Notes: a model not told the origin generated them from the sequence alone. A DNA stretch of 64,000 nt from Schistosoma mansoni (GCF_000237925.1 NW_017386007.1:310001-374000); one strand, 5' to 3'. Shown: positions 39,408-43,511, numbered from the stretch's first letter. Numbers and translations: made by a program.

Positions 39408-39723
39408 TACCTGTTATCATTACACATACTACTAACAATCTTACCTTACAGTAGTGCATCCTCATTAGAACTTACATTTTCTTCTGATATATCATGTTCA
39501 TTTTCATTTGTTTATTTATTTATTTATTTATTTTCAGCTTGTTATTAATGATTTAAATGAATCTGATTTAATTATGAATTATAAATCGATTGAAGAAGAT
39601 TGGACACATCTTGATCTTCCATTACAACATTTAGCACCATCATCATCATCACCACCACCTCCACCAGCACCTAAACCAATTTTATTAAATATTAATGAAG
39701 ATTTATCTAAATTTAATTATTAG
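573..39723 (+). CDS. Voltage-gated Ca2+ channel alpha-1 subunit, L-type-like (3' part of gene, ten exons)
   Basis: Pore-forming subunit of a plasma-membrane voltage-gated calcium channel. Exons: 573-677, 19867-19979, 22346-22375, 23894-24016, 25673-26008, 27900-28072, 30661-31189, 33183-33389, 36445-36711, 39538-39723. All have AG/GT borders and phases that join without a break; about 690 C-terminal residues are encoded. The first two exons give the conserved pre-IQ and IQ region ([16 protein letters not shown], then [18 protein letters not shown]), which in Cav1/Cav2 channels binds calmodulin. The pre-IQ wording is closer to L-type than to invertebrate T-type channels. The transmembrane repeats lie left of the window. 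The rest of the tail is low-complexity and not recognisable beyond flatworms. Introns hold most of the repeats listed here. Confidence 0.9.
821..1020 (-). repeat. RTE-like LINE 3' end with (GTAA)n tail
   Basis: On the - strand this ends in a short run of GTAA units and resembles the copies at 3073-3175, 14622-15004 and 30186-30483, including the words around CTGTTAC and the region that codes the end of an RT ORF in better copies. It is degenerate and 5'-truncated. Confidence 0.6.
1093..1845 (-). mobile_element. LINE fragment: C-terminal RT-ORF region plus 3' UTR ending like W
   Basis: Read on the - strand, 1845 to about 1254 codes a decayed LINE ORF end: [20 protein letters not shown], then [27 protein letters not shown] and NRSQWR, with a few in-frame stops. 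The same blocks occur in the better copy at 63076-63732. The ORF ends at a TGA near 1254. The last about 60 bp (1155 to 1093) match the 3' end of the W elements and end in an A/T-rich TAAA-like tail. It is 5'-truncated, as usual for LINEs. Confidence 0.7.
2062..2237 (+). repeat. SINE family B, fold-back mosaic with hammerhead
   Basis: Bases 2062-2107 are the reverse complement of the B 5' region (the part with the words for ACTCACTGAAGACAATTGG); from 2108 the sense hammerhead and 3' tail follow (CTGAGGAG, GGACGAAAC, then the CTCATGATTTCAACT tail). The inversion breakpoint is at the start of the ribozyme core. Confidence 0.7.
2700..2850 (+). repeat. SINE family B, old divergent copy
   Basis: Keeps the order B-box-like region, CTGAGGGG core, GAACGATC and the GTTCATGAATTCAATG tail, but with many substitutions. 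Older than the B copies at 28366 or 45950. Confidence 0.5.
3073..3175 (-). repeat. RTE-like LINE 3' end with (GTAA)n tail
   Basis: Five TTAC units on the + strand followed by the same roughly 90 bp as at 14670-14760. Strongly 5'-truncated LINE copy on the - strand. Confidence 0.65.
3190..3487. repeat. Smalpha SINE, fold-back composite running into the gap
   Basis: Bases 3190-3273 carry the Smalpha 3' half on the - strand; from about 3287 a + strand copy starts inside the ribozyme (AAATAGGACGAAACGCGCGTC) and continues to AATACTAGATGAA. It carries the variant with AAA after GTC, at the self-cleavage site. Confidence 0.75.
3488..3687. other. Assembly gap (200 N)
   Basis: Exactly 200 unknown bases, a typical placeholder length, so the true size is not known. 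Confidence 0.98.
3688..3935 (+). repeat. Repeat R with a short open frame
   Basis: Shares about 150 bp with 23597-23760 on the - strand. Both copies keep the same reading frame ([14 protein letters not shown] here, [14 protein letters not shown] there), so the repeat descends from coding sequence. The element class is not recognised. Confidence 0.5.
3952..4207 (+). repeat. SINE family B copy with hammerhead
   Basis: Contains tRNA-like A box (GCTCAGTGGTCTATCGG) and B box (GAGTTCGAATCTC), hammerhead core CTGAAGAG...GGACGAAAC with GTC cleavage triplet near 4150, then the standard B tail. Confidence 0.8.
4385..4850 (+). repeat. Two old SINE B fragments (about 4385-4520 and 4735-4850)
   Basis: Both keep the ribozyme-to-tail order (GAGTCC...GGACGAAA or GAAGAG...GGATGAGA, followed by TCTAGC-like and CATGA words) but are heavily mutated. 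Unique AT-rich sequence separates them. Confidence 0.45.
5003..5464 (-). mobile_element. Candidate solo LTR (fossil)
   Basis: Read on the - strand it begins TGTTGTTAGTATCGG, has a TATAAATA motif in the middle and is flanked by a 6-bp direct repeat (GTAATT at 4997-5002 and 5465-5470). The far end does not show a clear CA, so the boundaries are uncertain. No internal retroelement region adjoins it. Confidence 0.35.
5471..7298. other. Intron sequence without recognised features
   Basis: AT-rich calcium-channel intron. Apart from short (TA)n runs at about 7060-7130 and 7225-7265, I see no gene, RNA or repeat family I can name. Confidence 0.5.
7299..7510 (-). repeat. Smalpha SINE copy
   Basis: On the - strand: tRNA-like head (GGCCGAGTGGATAACGCG, B box GGGTTCGAGTAAC-like), then the hammerhead core CTGACGAGTCCCAAATAGGA. 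The stem III arm is altered (GAAGTGTCGCGCGTC), so cleavage ability is doubtful. Confidence 0.8.
7892..8553 (+). repeat. Smalpha SINE 3' half split by W copy 2
   Basis: Bases 7892-7933 and 8456-8553 are the two pieces of one Smalpha 3' half (TATTGAGGC...CAGTATGC...AATACTAAGTGAATT). The W insertion between them duplicated ATAGGCACAGTAT. Confidence 0.8.
7934..8455 (-). repeat. W element copy 2, inserted into an Smalpha copy
   Basis: Full-length W on the - strand with TAAA tail at the left end. The 13-bp TSD ATAGGCACAGTAT at 7921-7933 and 8456-8468 lies in Smalpha, so W is the younger of the two here. Confidence 0.85.
8829..9325. repeat. Simple-sequence repeats
   Basis: (AAT)n at about 8829-8850, (TTG)n passing into (GGT)n at 8931-8970, and (ATT)n at 9287-9325, within otherwise unremarkable AT-rich intron. 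Confidence 0.85.
9626..9763 (-). repeat. Smalpha SINE 3'-half fragment
   Basis: Begins AATTCACTTAGTATTG-like and runs to CACAAGCATGG; no tRNA head or ribozyme core is kept. Confidence 0.8.
10101..10765. repeat. SINE family B, inverted composite with hammerhead
   Basis: A - strand copy (10101 to about 10340: tail, ribozyme, tRNA-like head) is followed by a + strand tail and full B unit (about 10340-10765). The + copy has A box, B box (GAGTTCGAATCTC) and a complete hammerhead core, CTGAGGAG...GGACGAAAC with an ATC cleavage triplet. A near-perfect direct repeat, ACTAATTCAT(T/C)ATT, lies just outside both ends. Confidence 0.75.
10978..11097 (+). repeat. SINE family B, 5'-truncated
   Basis: Retains the ribozyme region with CCA inserted before CTGAGAAG, plus the 3' tail ending in (TA)n. 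The insertion breaks the stem I/core junction, so the ribozyme is probably inactive. Confidence 0.7.
11330..11690. repeat. Imperfect inverted repeat of about 95-bp arms
   Basis: Left arm about 11330-11425 (CTAGAACCAAATTGTATTGC) is similar to the reverse complement of about 11591-11690 (CTAGAATCAAATGGGATTGC). The arms have diverged by roughly a fifth. The right arm also lies in an 83-codon open frame on the - strand. Could be two inverted copies of an unknown repeat or an old fold-back element. Confidence 0.45.
12006..12140 (-). repeat. SINE family B copy, 5'-truncated
   Basis: On the - strand: hammerhead with CTGACGAG core followed by the B tail; the tRNA head is mostly missing. Confidence 0.8.
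12060..12105 (-). ncRNA. Hammerhead ribozyme motif (family B)
   Basis: Sense strand: stem I GCACTG, core CTGACGAG, stem II GTCC/GGAC, GAAA, self-complementary stem III ACGGCCGT, then GTC at the cleavage site (between 12066 and 12065) and CAGTAC. All core bases known to be needed in hammerheads are present; one stem I pair is lost. Confidence 0.7.
12510..13060 (+). mobile_element. LINE 5'-end-like fragment
   Basis: Contains the GC-richer words TACCTTGACGTGGTGGTCGG and following sequence that I associate with the 5' leader of flatworm and other animal LINEs. No EN/RT ORF follows; the sequence returns to AT-rich intron near 13060. The assignment rests on memory of the leader motif. Confidence 0.4.
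13284..13647. repeat. Smalpha SINE, fold-back composite with TSD
   Basis: 13284-13573 is Smalpha on the - strand (3' half, degenerate ribozyme, tRNA head); 13574-13647 is the 3' half on the + strand. A 9-bp TSD, ATCATTTAC, at 13275-13283 and 13648-13656 encloses both, so the inverted structure arrived as one insertion. Confidence 0.75.
13657..14621. other. Intron sequence without recognised features
   Basis: AT-rich; one 65-codon open frame (14148-14345) looks like chance. Nothing else supportable. Confidence 0.4.
14622..15004 (-). mobile_element. RTE-like LINE 3' end with long (GTAA)n tail
   Basis: On the + strand a run of TTAC units (14622-14687) followed by about 310 bp that, on the - strand, matches the ORF end seen at 30186-30483 (words for [10 protein letters not shown]..., [13 protein letters not shown]). 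5'-truncated insertion with an expanded tail. Confidence 0.7.
15172..15210. repeat. (TA)n microsatellite
   Basis: About 19 TA units. A 21-bp unit (AGTTGCTATGGTGTTGTTATC) also occurs twice in tandem near 15400-15450. Confidence 0.9.
15736..16086. repeat. Smalpha SINE, fold-back composite with 14-bp TSD
   Basis: 15736-15864 is the Smalpha 3' half on the - strand, ending 5 bases from the ribozyme cleavage site; 15865-16086 is + strand and runs through tRNA head (B box GGGTTCGAGTCCC) and a damaged ribozyme to CCATCTCTGC. The TSD CAAACCATAAATGG is at 15722-15735 and 16087-16100. Confidence 0.85.
16570..17097 (-). repeat. W element copy 3
   Basis: Full-length W on the - strand, tail at the left. 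9-bp TSD ATAATTGAT at 16561-16569 and 17098-17106. Lies between Smalpha and a SINE B dimer, all inside the first calcium-channel intron. Confidence 0.85.
17465..18110 (+). repeat. SINE family B tandem dimer
   Basis: Two head-to-tail units with a 410-bp period (the B box TTCGAATCTC starts at 17521 and 17931). The first unit starts within the tRNA head, the second is complete. Both share two private changes: CCA before the CTGAGGAG core and CCTTAAAG in place of the CCGTC that ends at the cleavage site. Shared changes mean one unit was copied from the other or both from one template. Confidence 0.85.
18115..18945. other. Intron sequence without recognised features
   Basis: AT-rich intron; no repeat family or open frame I can identify. 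Confidence 0.4.
18948..19062 (+). repeat. Repeat D copy 1
   Basis: GC-richer block of about 110 bp (CTAACCCCATGC, then GGCTTGGGACCGG, then GAGCTACAGGCGGAG) also found at 24061-24178. Probably part of a LINE leader or an unnamed retroposon; class unknown. Confidence 0.6.
19240..19500 (+). mobile_element. Possible Penelope-like element remnant
   Basis: One frame reads [20 protein letters not shown], then a basic stretch GRILRV, which resembles the GIY-YIG endonuclease end of Penelope-like retroelements, a group known from schistosomes. The frame is interrupted soon after. Short and degenerate, so tentative. Confidence 0.35.
19867..19979 (+). CDS. Cav alpha-1 exon: IQ motif
   Basis: Encodes [20 protein letters not shown] followed by [17 protein letters not shown]. 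This is the IQ calmodulin-binding helix. Relative to vertebrate L-type IQEYFRKFK, the aromatic anchors Tyr and the second Phe are Trp (IQEWFRRWK). Acceptor AG at 19865-19866, donor at 19980. Confidence 0.95.
20048..20783. repeat. Pair of about 205-bp direct repeats 325 bp apart
   Basis: 20048-20250 and 20577-20783 share GCTATATTCGGATCCTAA, GTCTCGTAA and CCAACGATTCATTTATGTA and differ at under a tenth of sites. They could be the ends of a very short LTR-type element or two copies of one repeat. No primer-binding site was recognised. Confidence 0.5.
20985..21240. repeat. SINE family B, inverted composite
   Basis: 20985-21172 is a B copy on the - strand (tail, ribozyme with CCA insertion, tRNA head); 21178-21240 is a B tail on the + strand ending CTCCACAAAACTCCGCCTGAT-like. 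Confidence 0.75.
21321..21733. repeat. Smalpha SINE, fold-back composite with 13-bp TSD
   Basis: 21321-21417 (- strand) carries one ribozyme, 21418-21733 (+ strand) a complete unit from tRNA head through a second, decayed ribozyme to AGCGAATTT. The TSD TATCATCCATACA is at 21308-21320 and 21734-21746. Two ribozymes in one insertion imply a template longer than one unit. Confidence 0.85.
21979..22094 (+). repeat. SINE family B, 5'-truncated, intact ribozyme
   Basis: Starts just upstream of the ribozyme and ends in the normal B tail. Confidence 0.8.
21994..22037 (+). ncRNA. Hammerhead ribozyme motif (family B)
   Basis: Stem I CACTG/CAGTG, core CTGAGGAG, stem II GTCC/GGAC closing a 6-7 nt loop, GAAA, palindromic stem III ACGGCCGT, cleavage triplet GTC with the scissile bond between 22032 and 22033. 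Every conserved core base is present. Confidence 0.8.
22346..22375 (+). CDS. Cav alpha-1 microexon (30 nt)
   Basis: Encodes [10 protein letters not shown] in phase 0, with acceptor TTTTTTTAG and donor GTAAG. Supported by clean phase on both sides; residues are not conserved elsewhere to my knowledge, so it might be alternatively used. Confidence 0.7.
22411..22665 (-). repeat. W element copy 4, 5'-truncated
   Basis: Only the 3' half of W, ending in a (TAAA)n tail on the left side; W sequence stops at GGTAGC near 22660. 5' truncation fits LINE-driven retroposition. Confidence 0.8.
22930..23343 (+). repeat. SINE family B, old full-length copy
   Basis: The whole B order is visible (5' region, GCCGGCTCA head, TGAGAAGTCC...GAGGACGGAA core, tail ending CTCCACAAAAATCCCC) with heavy divergence. 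Confidence 0.55.
23597..23760 (-). repeat. Repeat R copy 2
   Basis: Reverse complement matches 3760-3890 and keeps the frame [14 protein letters not shown]. Confidence 0.5.
23894..24016 (+). CDS. Cav alpha-1 exon, C-terminal tail
   Basis: 41 codons in phase 0 starting [16 protein letters not shown] and ending [10 protein letters not shown]; acceptor TTCGTAG, donor GTTAGT. Confidence 0.8.
24061..24178 (+). repeat. Repeat D copy 2
   Basis: Same block as 18948-19062, immediately downstream of a calcium-channel exon. Confidence 0.6.
24292..24590. repeat. SINE family B, inverted composite
   Basis: 24292-24496 is on the - strand from the 3' tail to the tRNA head; 24497-24590 is on the + strand from mid-ribozyme to tail. 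Confidence 0.7.
24905..25052 (+). repeat. SINE family B, diverged copy
   Basis: Ribozyme region TTGAGGAGTCCC...GAGGATTAAA and the B tail are recognisable; the core is no longer intact. Confidence 0.6.
25060..25672. other. Intron sequence without recognised features
   Basis: AT-rich, with a short (TTG)n run near 25080. Nothing supportable beyond the acceptor of the next exon. Confidence 0.4.
25673..26008 (+). CDS. Cav alpha-1 exon, C-terminal tail
   Basis: 112 codons, [20 protein letters not shown] to NKLMDGN, hydrophilic. Acceptor TTTTTAG, donor GTATGT. Confidence 0.88.
26177..26942. mobile_element. Merlin-type DNA transposon derivative (ISXO2-like transposase remnant)
   Basis: Outer inverted repeats CGGCGAGATTAAACTATACT at 26186 and its near-complement ending at 26937. 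On the + strand, about 26630-26818 reads VWSRLKEF, then [17 protein letters not shown] and a stop, matching the C-terminal part of Merlin/IS1016-type DDE transposases known from Schistosoma. The N-terminal catalytic part is missing. A second inner copy of the right end occurs near 26545-26575, so this may be two nested derivatives. No clear TSD. Confidence 0.65.
26573..26622 (+). repeat. Telomere-like CCCTAA stretch
   Basis: Interrupted CCCTAA/CCCTAAA units (for example ACCCTAAACCCTAAACC) inside the Merlin derivative. Matches the TTAGGG-type telomere repeat known in flatworms. Confidence 0.6.
26944..27640 (-). mobile_element. Decayed LINE fragment (RT fingers/palm to C-terminal region)
   Basis: On the - strand: [10 protein letters not shown] block, [17 protein letters not shown] (catalytic YADD), [14 protein letters not shown], then [20 protein letters not shown] and RMPNHRL. 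Same family as 63076-63967. It has internal rearrangement and frame breaks and lies directly beside the Merlin derivative. Confidence 0.75.
27734..27822 (+). repeat. Smalpha SINE fragment with ribozyme only
   Basis: From GAGATGCAAGCACATCCAG to CCATCATTGCTTG; the tRNA head and 3' half are missing. Confidence 0.8.
27748..27792 (+). ncRNA. Hammerhead ribozyme motif (Smalpha)
   Basis: Stem I ATCCAG/CTGGAT, core CTGACGAG, stem II GTCC/GGAC, GAAA, short stem III ACGCGTGT, triplet GTC with cleavage between 27786 and 27787. The arrangement is that of the established Schistosoma Smalpha hammerhead. Confidence 0.85.
27900..28072 (+). CDS. Cav alpha-1 exon, C-terminal tail
   Basis: 57 codons plus two bases ([15 protein letters not shown] to RNNPKN); acceptor TTGACAG, donor GTAAAC; the split codon CG|C is completed in the next exon. 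Confidence 0.82.
28315..28743 (+). repeat. SINE family B, slightly more than one unit
   Basis: Begins with the 3' tail (GACTCATGATTTCAACTATG at 28315) and, after a complete unit with A box, B box and ribozyme, ends with the same tail at 28718. Period 403 bp. The copy is therefore a permuted unit with the tail on both sides. Confidence 0.85.
28990..29297 (-). mobile_element. LINE 3' end
   Basis: On the - strand reads [29 protein letters not shown] then stop, followed by a 3' UTR with words AGGTATGG...CCTACGTTGTAGCTGACT. Same 3' end as 45483-45830 and 43512-43575 and related to the end of the LINE at 63076-63967. Confidence 0.75.
29300..30185. other. Intron sequence, unclassified
   Basis: Holds a GAGCGAG/GCGAGT-rich patch near 29700-29755 and, on the - strand, two AATAAA hexamers near 29615-29640. 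It may be a decayed long terminal repeat, but no ends or TSD were found. Confidence 0.3.
30186..30483 (-). mobile_element. RTE-like LINE 3' end
   Basis: The - strand encodes [47 protein letters not shown] and CSIGRNRRK, the typical end of RTE-type EN/RT proteins, then a short 3' UTR and TTAC-type tail at 30186. 5'-truncated and close to intact in frame over about 90 codons. Confidence 0.8.
30519..30537. repeat. (ATA)n microsatellite
   Basis: Six to seven perfect units just upstream of a calcium-channel exon. Confidence 0.85.
30661..31189 (+). CDS. Cav alpha-1 exon, C-terminal tail with acidic run
   Basis: The largest exon, 176 codons, from [17 protein letters not shown] to [10 protein letters not shown]. 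Contains a run of seven Glu and a Ser/Pro-rich SETPSPAPS stretch. Acceptor TTCATAAG, donor GTATCA. Confidence 0.85.
31383..31900 (+). repeat. W element copy 5
   Basis: Near full-length, with a (TAAA)n-type tail at 31885-31905; no TSD was clear by eye. Confidence 0.8.
32213..32425 (+). repeat. SINE family B copy
   Basis: tRNA-like head (ACCGGTTCAATGGTCTAG), core CTCAAGAG...GGACGAAAC and tail; the 3' strand of stem I is deleted. Confidence 0.7.
32655..33025 (+). repeat. SINE family B with inverted 5' tail
   Basis: 32655-32695 is the reverse complement of the B tail; the sense unit follows and ends with the tail at 33025. The result looks like 40-bp terminal inverted repeats, but it arises from the B tail in opposite orientations. 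Confidence 0.75.
33183..33389 (+). CDS. Cav alpha-1 exon, C-terminal tail
   Basis: 69 codons in phase 0, [20 protein letters not shown] to LLSDVLK; acceptor TTTGTCAAG, donor GTAATT. Confidence 0.85.
33480..33615 (-). repeat. SINE family B, diverged copy
   Basis: Tail and ribozyme region on the - strand, ending near CACTGCTGAGGAG (complement at 33597-33610). Confidence 0.6.
33700..33835 (+). mobile_element. Possible Penelope-like terminal repeat fragment
   Basis: Holds CCCTGAAGAAGTCCAGAC and GAACGAAACGTTGGAATT, the word order found in Penelope-like element ends, which are known to carry hammerhead-like motifs. Stem pairing is imperfect. Confidence 0.35.
34170..34345 (+). repeat. SINE family B copy, 5'-truncated
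   Basis: B box GTGTTCGAATCTC, then an intact-looking core GCACTGCTGAGGAG, GATGAAAC and GTC, then the tail. Confidence 0.75.
34688..35012. repeat. Smalpha SINE, fold-back composite
   Basis: 34688-34970 on the - strand (3' half, degenerate ribozyme, tRNA head), then about 40 bp on the + strand (CTGGATTCTACTGCTAGCC to CCATCTTTGG). Confidence 0.7.
35220..35308 (+). repeat. Smalpha ribozyme fragment
   Basis: GATGTAGGTACATTCAG, core CTGACGAGTCC, GGGACGAAG, then GTCTTGGAT. The GAAA is changed to GAAG, so probably inactive. Confidence 0.7.
35555..35690 (+). repeat. SINE family B, 5'-truncated
   Basis: Starts inside the ribozyme (GGAGTCTCATAATAGGACG) and continues to a complete tail ending CCATAAAACCCCTTCTGAA. 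Confidence 0.8.
35891..36407 (+). mobile_element. Solo LTR (fossil)
   Basis: 517 bp beginning TGTTATATCC and ending ATAAAACA, flanked by the 5-bp duplication GAAAC at 35886-35890 and 36408-36412. A TATATAAACCC promoter-like motif lies near 36180. No internal region is present, so it is a solo LTR left by recombination; its family is not assigned. It ends 37 bp before the next calcium-channel exon. Confidence 0.75.
36445..36711 (+). CDS. Cav alpha-1 exon, C-terminal tail
   Basis: 89 codons, [19 protein letters not shown] to RQNWLNQ, rich in Pro and Ser. Acceptor TTCCTTTCAG, donor GTTTGT. Confidence 0.88.
36891..37285. repeat. SINE family B, inverted composite
   Basis: 36891-37165 on the - strand covers tail to 5' region; 37166-37285 on the + strand covers ribozyme (CTGAGGAGTCC, GGATGAAAC, GTT) and tail. 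Confidence 0.7.
37290..38530. other. Intron sequence without recognised features
   Basis: About 1.2 kb with no open frame or repeat I can name. Confidence 0.4.
38535..38700 (-). repeat. SINE family B, old copy
   Basis: Tail, ribozyme remnant and part of the head on the - strand, strongly diverged. Confidence 0.5.
39307..39406. repeat. Long (TTAC)n array
   Basis: About 24 TTAC units with few interruptions, followed by ATACCTGTTAT. It is probably the expanded tail of an RTE-like LINE copy that kept almost no LINE body. Confidence 0.85.
39538..39723 (+). CDS. Cav alpha-1 last exon and stop codon
   Basis: 61 codons from [17 protein letters not shown] through a Ser4-Pro5 run to EDLSKFNY and TAG. 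Acceptor TTTATTTTCAG. A poly(A) hexamer follows 21 bp after the stop. Confidence 0.9.
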   Translation, partial: LVINDLNESDLIMNYKSIEEDWTHLDLPLQHLAPSSSSPPPPPAPKPILLNINEDLSKFNY

Positions 39724-39743
39724 GATTATATTATTAGAATAGA

Positions 39744-39749
39744 AATAAA
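39744..39749 (+). terminator. Poly(A) signal of the calcium-channel gene
   Basis: AATAAA within AGAAATAAAG, 20 bp downstream of the stop; no better candidate lies close by. Confidence 0.65.
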
Positions 39750-39883
39750 GTTTTATTATACTTTCAGTGATCAAATGGTAATTAATTTTCTTTGTAAAAA
39801 ATAGTCCTTTGTTTTGTGCTATTTACATTTGTATTGAGATATGTGTAATATTATTGAAATCATGAACCGATCAGTGATAGAAG

Positions 39884-40408
39884 CCCCCAAATGTCCCGTA
39901 AAGGCTAAGAGTGGGGAGAGTCCGTTCTCCCTCTCGAAATGCTCTGACATGGCCATGCGTACTTAGCCTCTGCCAGGGAAGTCCTACTCACTGCCTTCTC
40001 GTGGTGGGGGTGTTGTTTACGAAATTGAGAGAACGAAAAGCGAATGTCCGACGCTTTAACCGGGTTGATGAACACGGAAAGTCTACCTAGGGGAATTGGA
40101 AAACCCTGGTTTCAAACCAAAGGTGCTCATGGGCTCCAGTATCCTGAAGGAACAAATGGCGTATGAATCAATCGTTGGTCACCGGCTACCATGAGACTGC
40201 ATCTCCCTACGATGCTCCACTGCCTTGTGGATCGGATCTTCAGGGTCAAAGGCTCCGGTTGTGGCCTCCTAAGAAAACCGCCTGCTTGAGTTTGGGCACC
40301 TGAGCAGTATCATAGCCCTCACACAAATCAAATAAGATTTGTGTGACGCATATATATCTGGTGCTTCCTTGTACCAATATTTATGTGTTTAAATAAATAA
40401 ATAATAAG
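39884..40408 (+). repeat. W element copy 6, inserted into an old SINE B
   Basis: Full-length with (TAAA)n tail. The flanks on both sides (39850-39883 and 40409 on) are parts of one old - strand B copy. Confidence 0.8.
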
Positions 40409-40830
40409 ATCATCTTCAAACGCCTGCAAGCACTAAATAGCCATTTCGTCCTAGCACAAGAATACTGAACAGTAATCATCTACAACCCCTCTTCACCCGA
40501 GAATCGAACCAAAGACTTTTGATTTCGTGCATATGCTTAACCTCTAGACCACTAAGCCGGGATCCAACAGTGTTAATGTTTAACTTCAATCAATCCACGA
40601 TATGGAGGAGCACTCATCCATTGCCTGCGTTCGATGACTGTTTTATATCCAACAAAGCTGAACTCTACTGCTCATGGCTTCTCATTAGAAATCCAGGAGT
40701 TTCATATTTAAGCTAATCACCAACGGGCACGTAAGAATTGTTAGTATGGAGTTCTGGAGACTGTTAAATTTCATTGAAATCATTAACCTATCTAAGTTAG
40801 ACCACCATTCAGTAATGCGCATATTTCGTA
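40409..40830 (-). repeat. SINE family B, old copy interrupted by W
   Basis: Rest of the B copy: ribozyme region, AATCGAACC (B box complement), 5' region to about 40730, then a short + strand B-like piece to 40830. Confidence 0.5.
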
Positions 40831-41248
40831 ATAAATCGTTCACTTGATGTTTGATAATTCATTTTGCATACTTAATTAAAACAAAAGCTCATTATATACT
40901 ACAATAAACCACTAGCATCCAATATGTTTAACAGCATTATTATCAGTTTCTAAGTTAACATGTATAAGTTATCATATGAGATTGAATGAAGCAAGTTTAC
41001 TTGGCTATTTCACAGCTGATGAATGATATAAATATGAGATGTTATTCTAATTCATCAATGTCAATGGAGGAAGATTGAATAATCTGTGCTGATTTGCCCG
41101 AATGGTCACTTAACTGGGTATGATCAACGTGGTCTAATAATGACTTCCGTAGTGAAACAACTTTACAGGCTATTGTTCTTCTGCAAAACAACTAATGTAT
41201 TTAAAACTATGTTGTTGAGGACGTTAGATCTCTAGAACTCACTTGGAA

Positions 41249-41726
41249 AATTCACTTAGTATAGTTTGTTTGAATCTTCCCATCGATGTGTTAGGACTGC
41301 AACTGGTCAGTCTCTAATTGGCATATGTGCATAAATAGGACGAAACGCGCGTCCTGGATTCCACTGCTAGCCACTATACATCTTTGCTTATCATGCTTGT
41401 GAATCAAGGCTATATCGAGGCAATACGCACAGTATGCACATATGCCAATTAGAGACTGACCAGTTGTAGTCCTAACACATCGATGGGAAGATTCAAACAA
41501 ACAATACTAAGTGAATTTAAACTTCACCCCATCGCACAAGCAAGTGGCTATCAGGACTCAGTGGCCGAGTGGATAACGCGATGGCGTTTCAAGCGAGGGT
41601 ACTGGGTTCGAGTCCCAGAGTGAACATCAACTCTGAGATGCAGGTACATCCAGCTGACGAGTCCCAAATAGGACGAAACGCGCGTCAAACTGGATTCCAC
41701 TGCTAACCACTATCCATCTTTGCTTA
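41249..41726. repeat. Smalpha SINE, fold-back composite longer than one unit
   Basis: 41249-41332 is the 3' half on the - strand. From 41333 the + strand starts inside a ribozyme, runs one complete unit and ends after a second ribozyme; AAATAGGACG recurs at 41333 and 41666, giving a 333-bp unit. TSD TCACTTGG at 41239-41246 and 41727-41734. tRNA-like A box GGCCGAGTGG and B box GGGTTCGAGTCCC are intact. Confidence 0.85.
41648..41694 (+). ncRNA. Hammerhead motif with insertion at the cleavage site (Smalpha)
   Basis: Stem I ATCCAG/CTGGAT, core CTGACGAG, GTCC/GGAC, GAAA, palindromic stem III ACGCGCGT, then GTC followed by an extra AAA (41687-41689) before CTGGAT. The insertion sits exactly at the scissile bond and probably impairs cleavage. 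Confidence 0.75.
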
Positions 41727-41739
41727 TCACTTGGGAAAG

Positions 41740-42470
41740 GTCCTAATTTTGTAATGTTATTCTGAAAATTTGATTTTTATGTTTTCGCGCCAAGAGACGC
41801 TTAGTTGACCTACAGCTTATATCTCCCACTCGAAAAGCTTTGACTTTCATTGGTTGACGGAATTTTTCAGTATGTTATTTTGTGGCTCTTCAAAGGGTGT
41901 TTCTATCATTGTATAAATGAACTTCATTTGTATACTTAGTGACCTCGTATTTTCTGAGTGCTTGTAGAATACATTCTCTATGCCTCATCAAGACTTCTCG
42001 ATCTAGTTTGGAGGGCTGGGGACAACGGATTAGAATAGCCTATTGTGTCACTATGTCTGTGACCTTCGTTCCTTTTACCGAGTAAAGTGAACTCGTAATA
42101 TGGCATCAATCATATCATATGTAAAGATAATCCGATTACATTTTACAGTTGTGCATTGAGTTTGCGTTTCTGATAATGTTTAATTTTTACTCAAAAGACC
42201 TAGTAACCTTTATTTATGACTAGGCACATCCTCCCATCTTGATAGGTAATACCCATTAAAAAAAAGGGATCTGTTAGAATCTTCGTATATTTCACGGAAT
42301 TCTTAAGAAATTAGAATACGAACACTACGATTCTATTTACCCCAAGTCGTAAATCACCGATTCCATTTTAATCACCAATCACACGTAAACTAGATTATGT
42401 AAATGGTTAAAAGAACAGAGTATTAGTCAAAAGTAATTCCAACCTTAAATAATGTCTTTTAATATGTAGA
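41740..42470. other. Intergenic sequence without recognised features
   Basis: Between the calcium-channel 3' end and the BTB gene 3' end; no supportable gene or repeat. Confidence 0.4.
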
Positions 42471-42474
42471 GGAT

Positions 42475-42790
42475 TGTTGTGAGATGTATATCAACTGTCA
42501 GGATGACATAATTCTGTTTCATAAAAACGTTGAGGAAATCCAAAATCTTATTAACATCTCGTATAACCATGCAAGAATCCTTGTGATGTATTATACTTCA
42601 TTTGAACGTCAAAAGTCGATTTAGGACTGGTCTGTTTCGATATCCGGTTAAACCATAAAGAGACAGCCAAGCACATTGAATATTCACTTATGTTACTATC
42701 CTGATCAGACTTGGTAGGAAGGATACTAAATCTTCGTCTGGGTTGTCTCACTTGTGGAGCAGATCAGATATCAGTGTGGGTGTACTACTT
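42475..42790 (+). mobile_element. Strongly decayed LINE RT fragment
   Basis: One frame reads CQDDIILFHKNVEEIQNLIN, matching the [16 protein letters not shown] region of the LINE family at 26944 and 63076; later blocks are barely recognisable. Confidence 0.5.
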
Positions 42791-43511
42791 AGCAATCCTT
42801 TGTACATTATTTTATAGATGCAAAATATGGTTTAAAAGATTATAAAACTTAATAGGTTTCAAATGCTTTTAAAGCATTGTTCATACACGGTAGAAGGAAC
42901 AAGAAATGATTTTTCTAATATGTTGCTAGGTAAGATGATGTCGACGAAGGTATTTGAGATGTGCTACATAGTCGCAGCCACCACCTCGTCATTTTAACTG
43001 GCGTAGAAGTTGGTGAGATAAAGAAGCAACCAACAAAAACATACTATTAGTACATGAATTTACGAAACGTCAATCTCAGTCATTTAGATCTTCTATTCCT
43101 GTCTAGTGTTATATACTACTTATATCGATATAAGTACCATACACCACATTAATACTACTTAAAATATCAATAATAGTAATAATAATAAATTAACCTATTG
43201 ACATGTATATTGTCTAATTTCTACCTTCTTTTCTTTTTTAGACATTTGTATTCATCATTTGGATTGTTATGTCTAACAAATACAAAAAGGTTAAATGGAA
43301 AAACAAGGCATTCAACATCTCTCTCTTTTCTACACTTTTCTACAAACACATATGTATTCATTCCTAATTCTTTCCAAATTTTTTTTTTATTTTCTAAGAT
43401 AAAGTTATATTGACTTTGTTTGTATTGTAGAAAATGTATGTACAATTGTTTATCTATGCTCAATAATAAAATCAAATGTAAATGTGTTGTTTTTTTTTTC
43501 AAATCAACCAA

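Noticed and set aside
41560-41640. tRNA-gene-like sequences with A and B boxes (also at 46160 and 58797)
   Set aside because: They recur as heads of Smalpha, B and C SINEs, lack a proper acceptor stem and are followed by the ribozyme; not independent tRNA genes.
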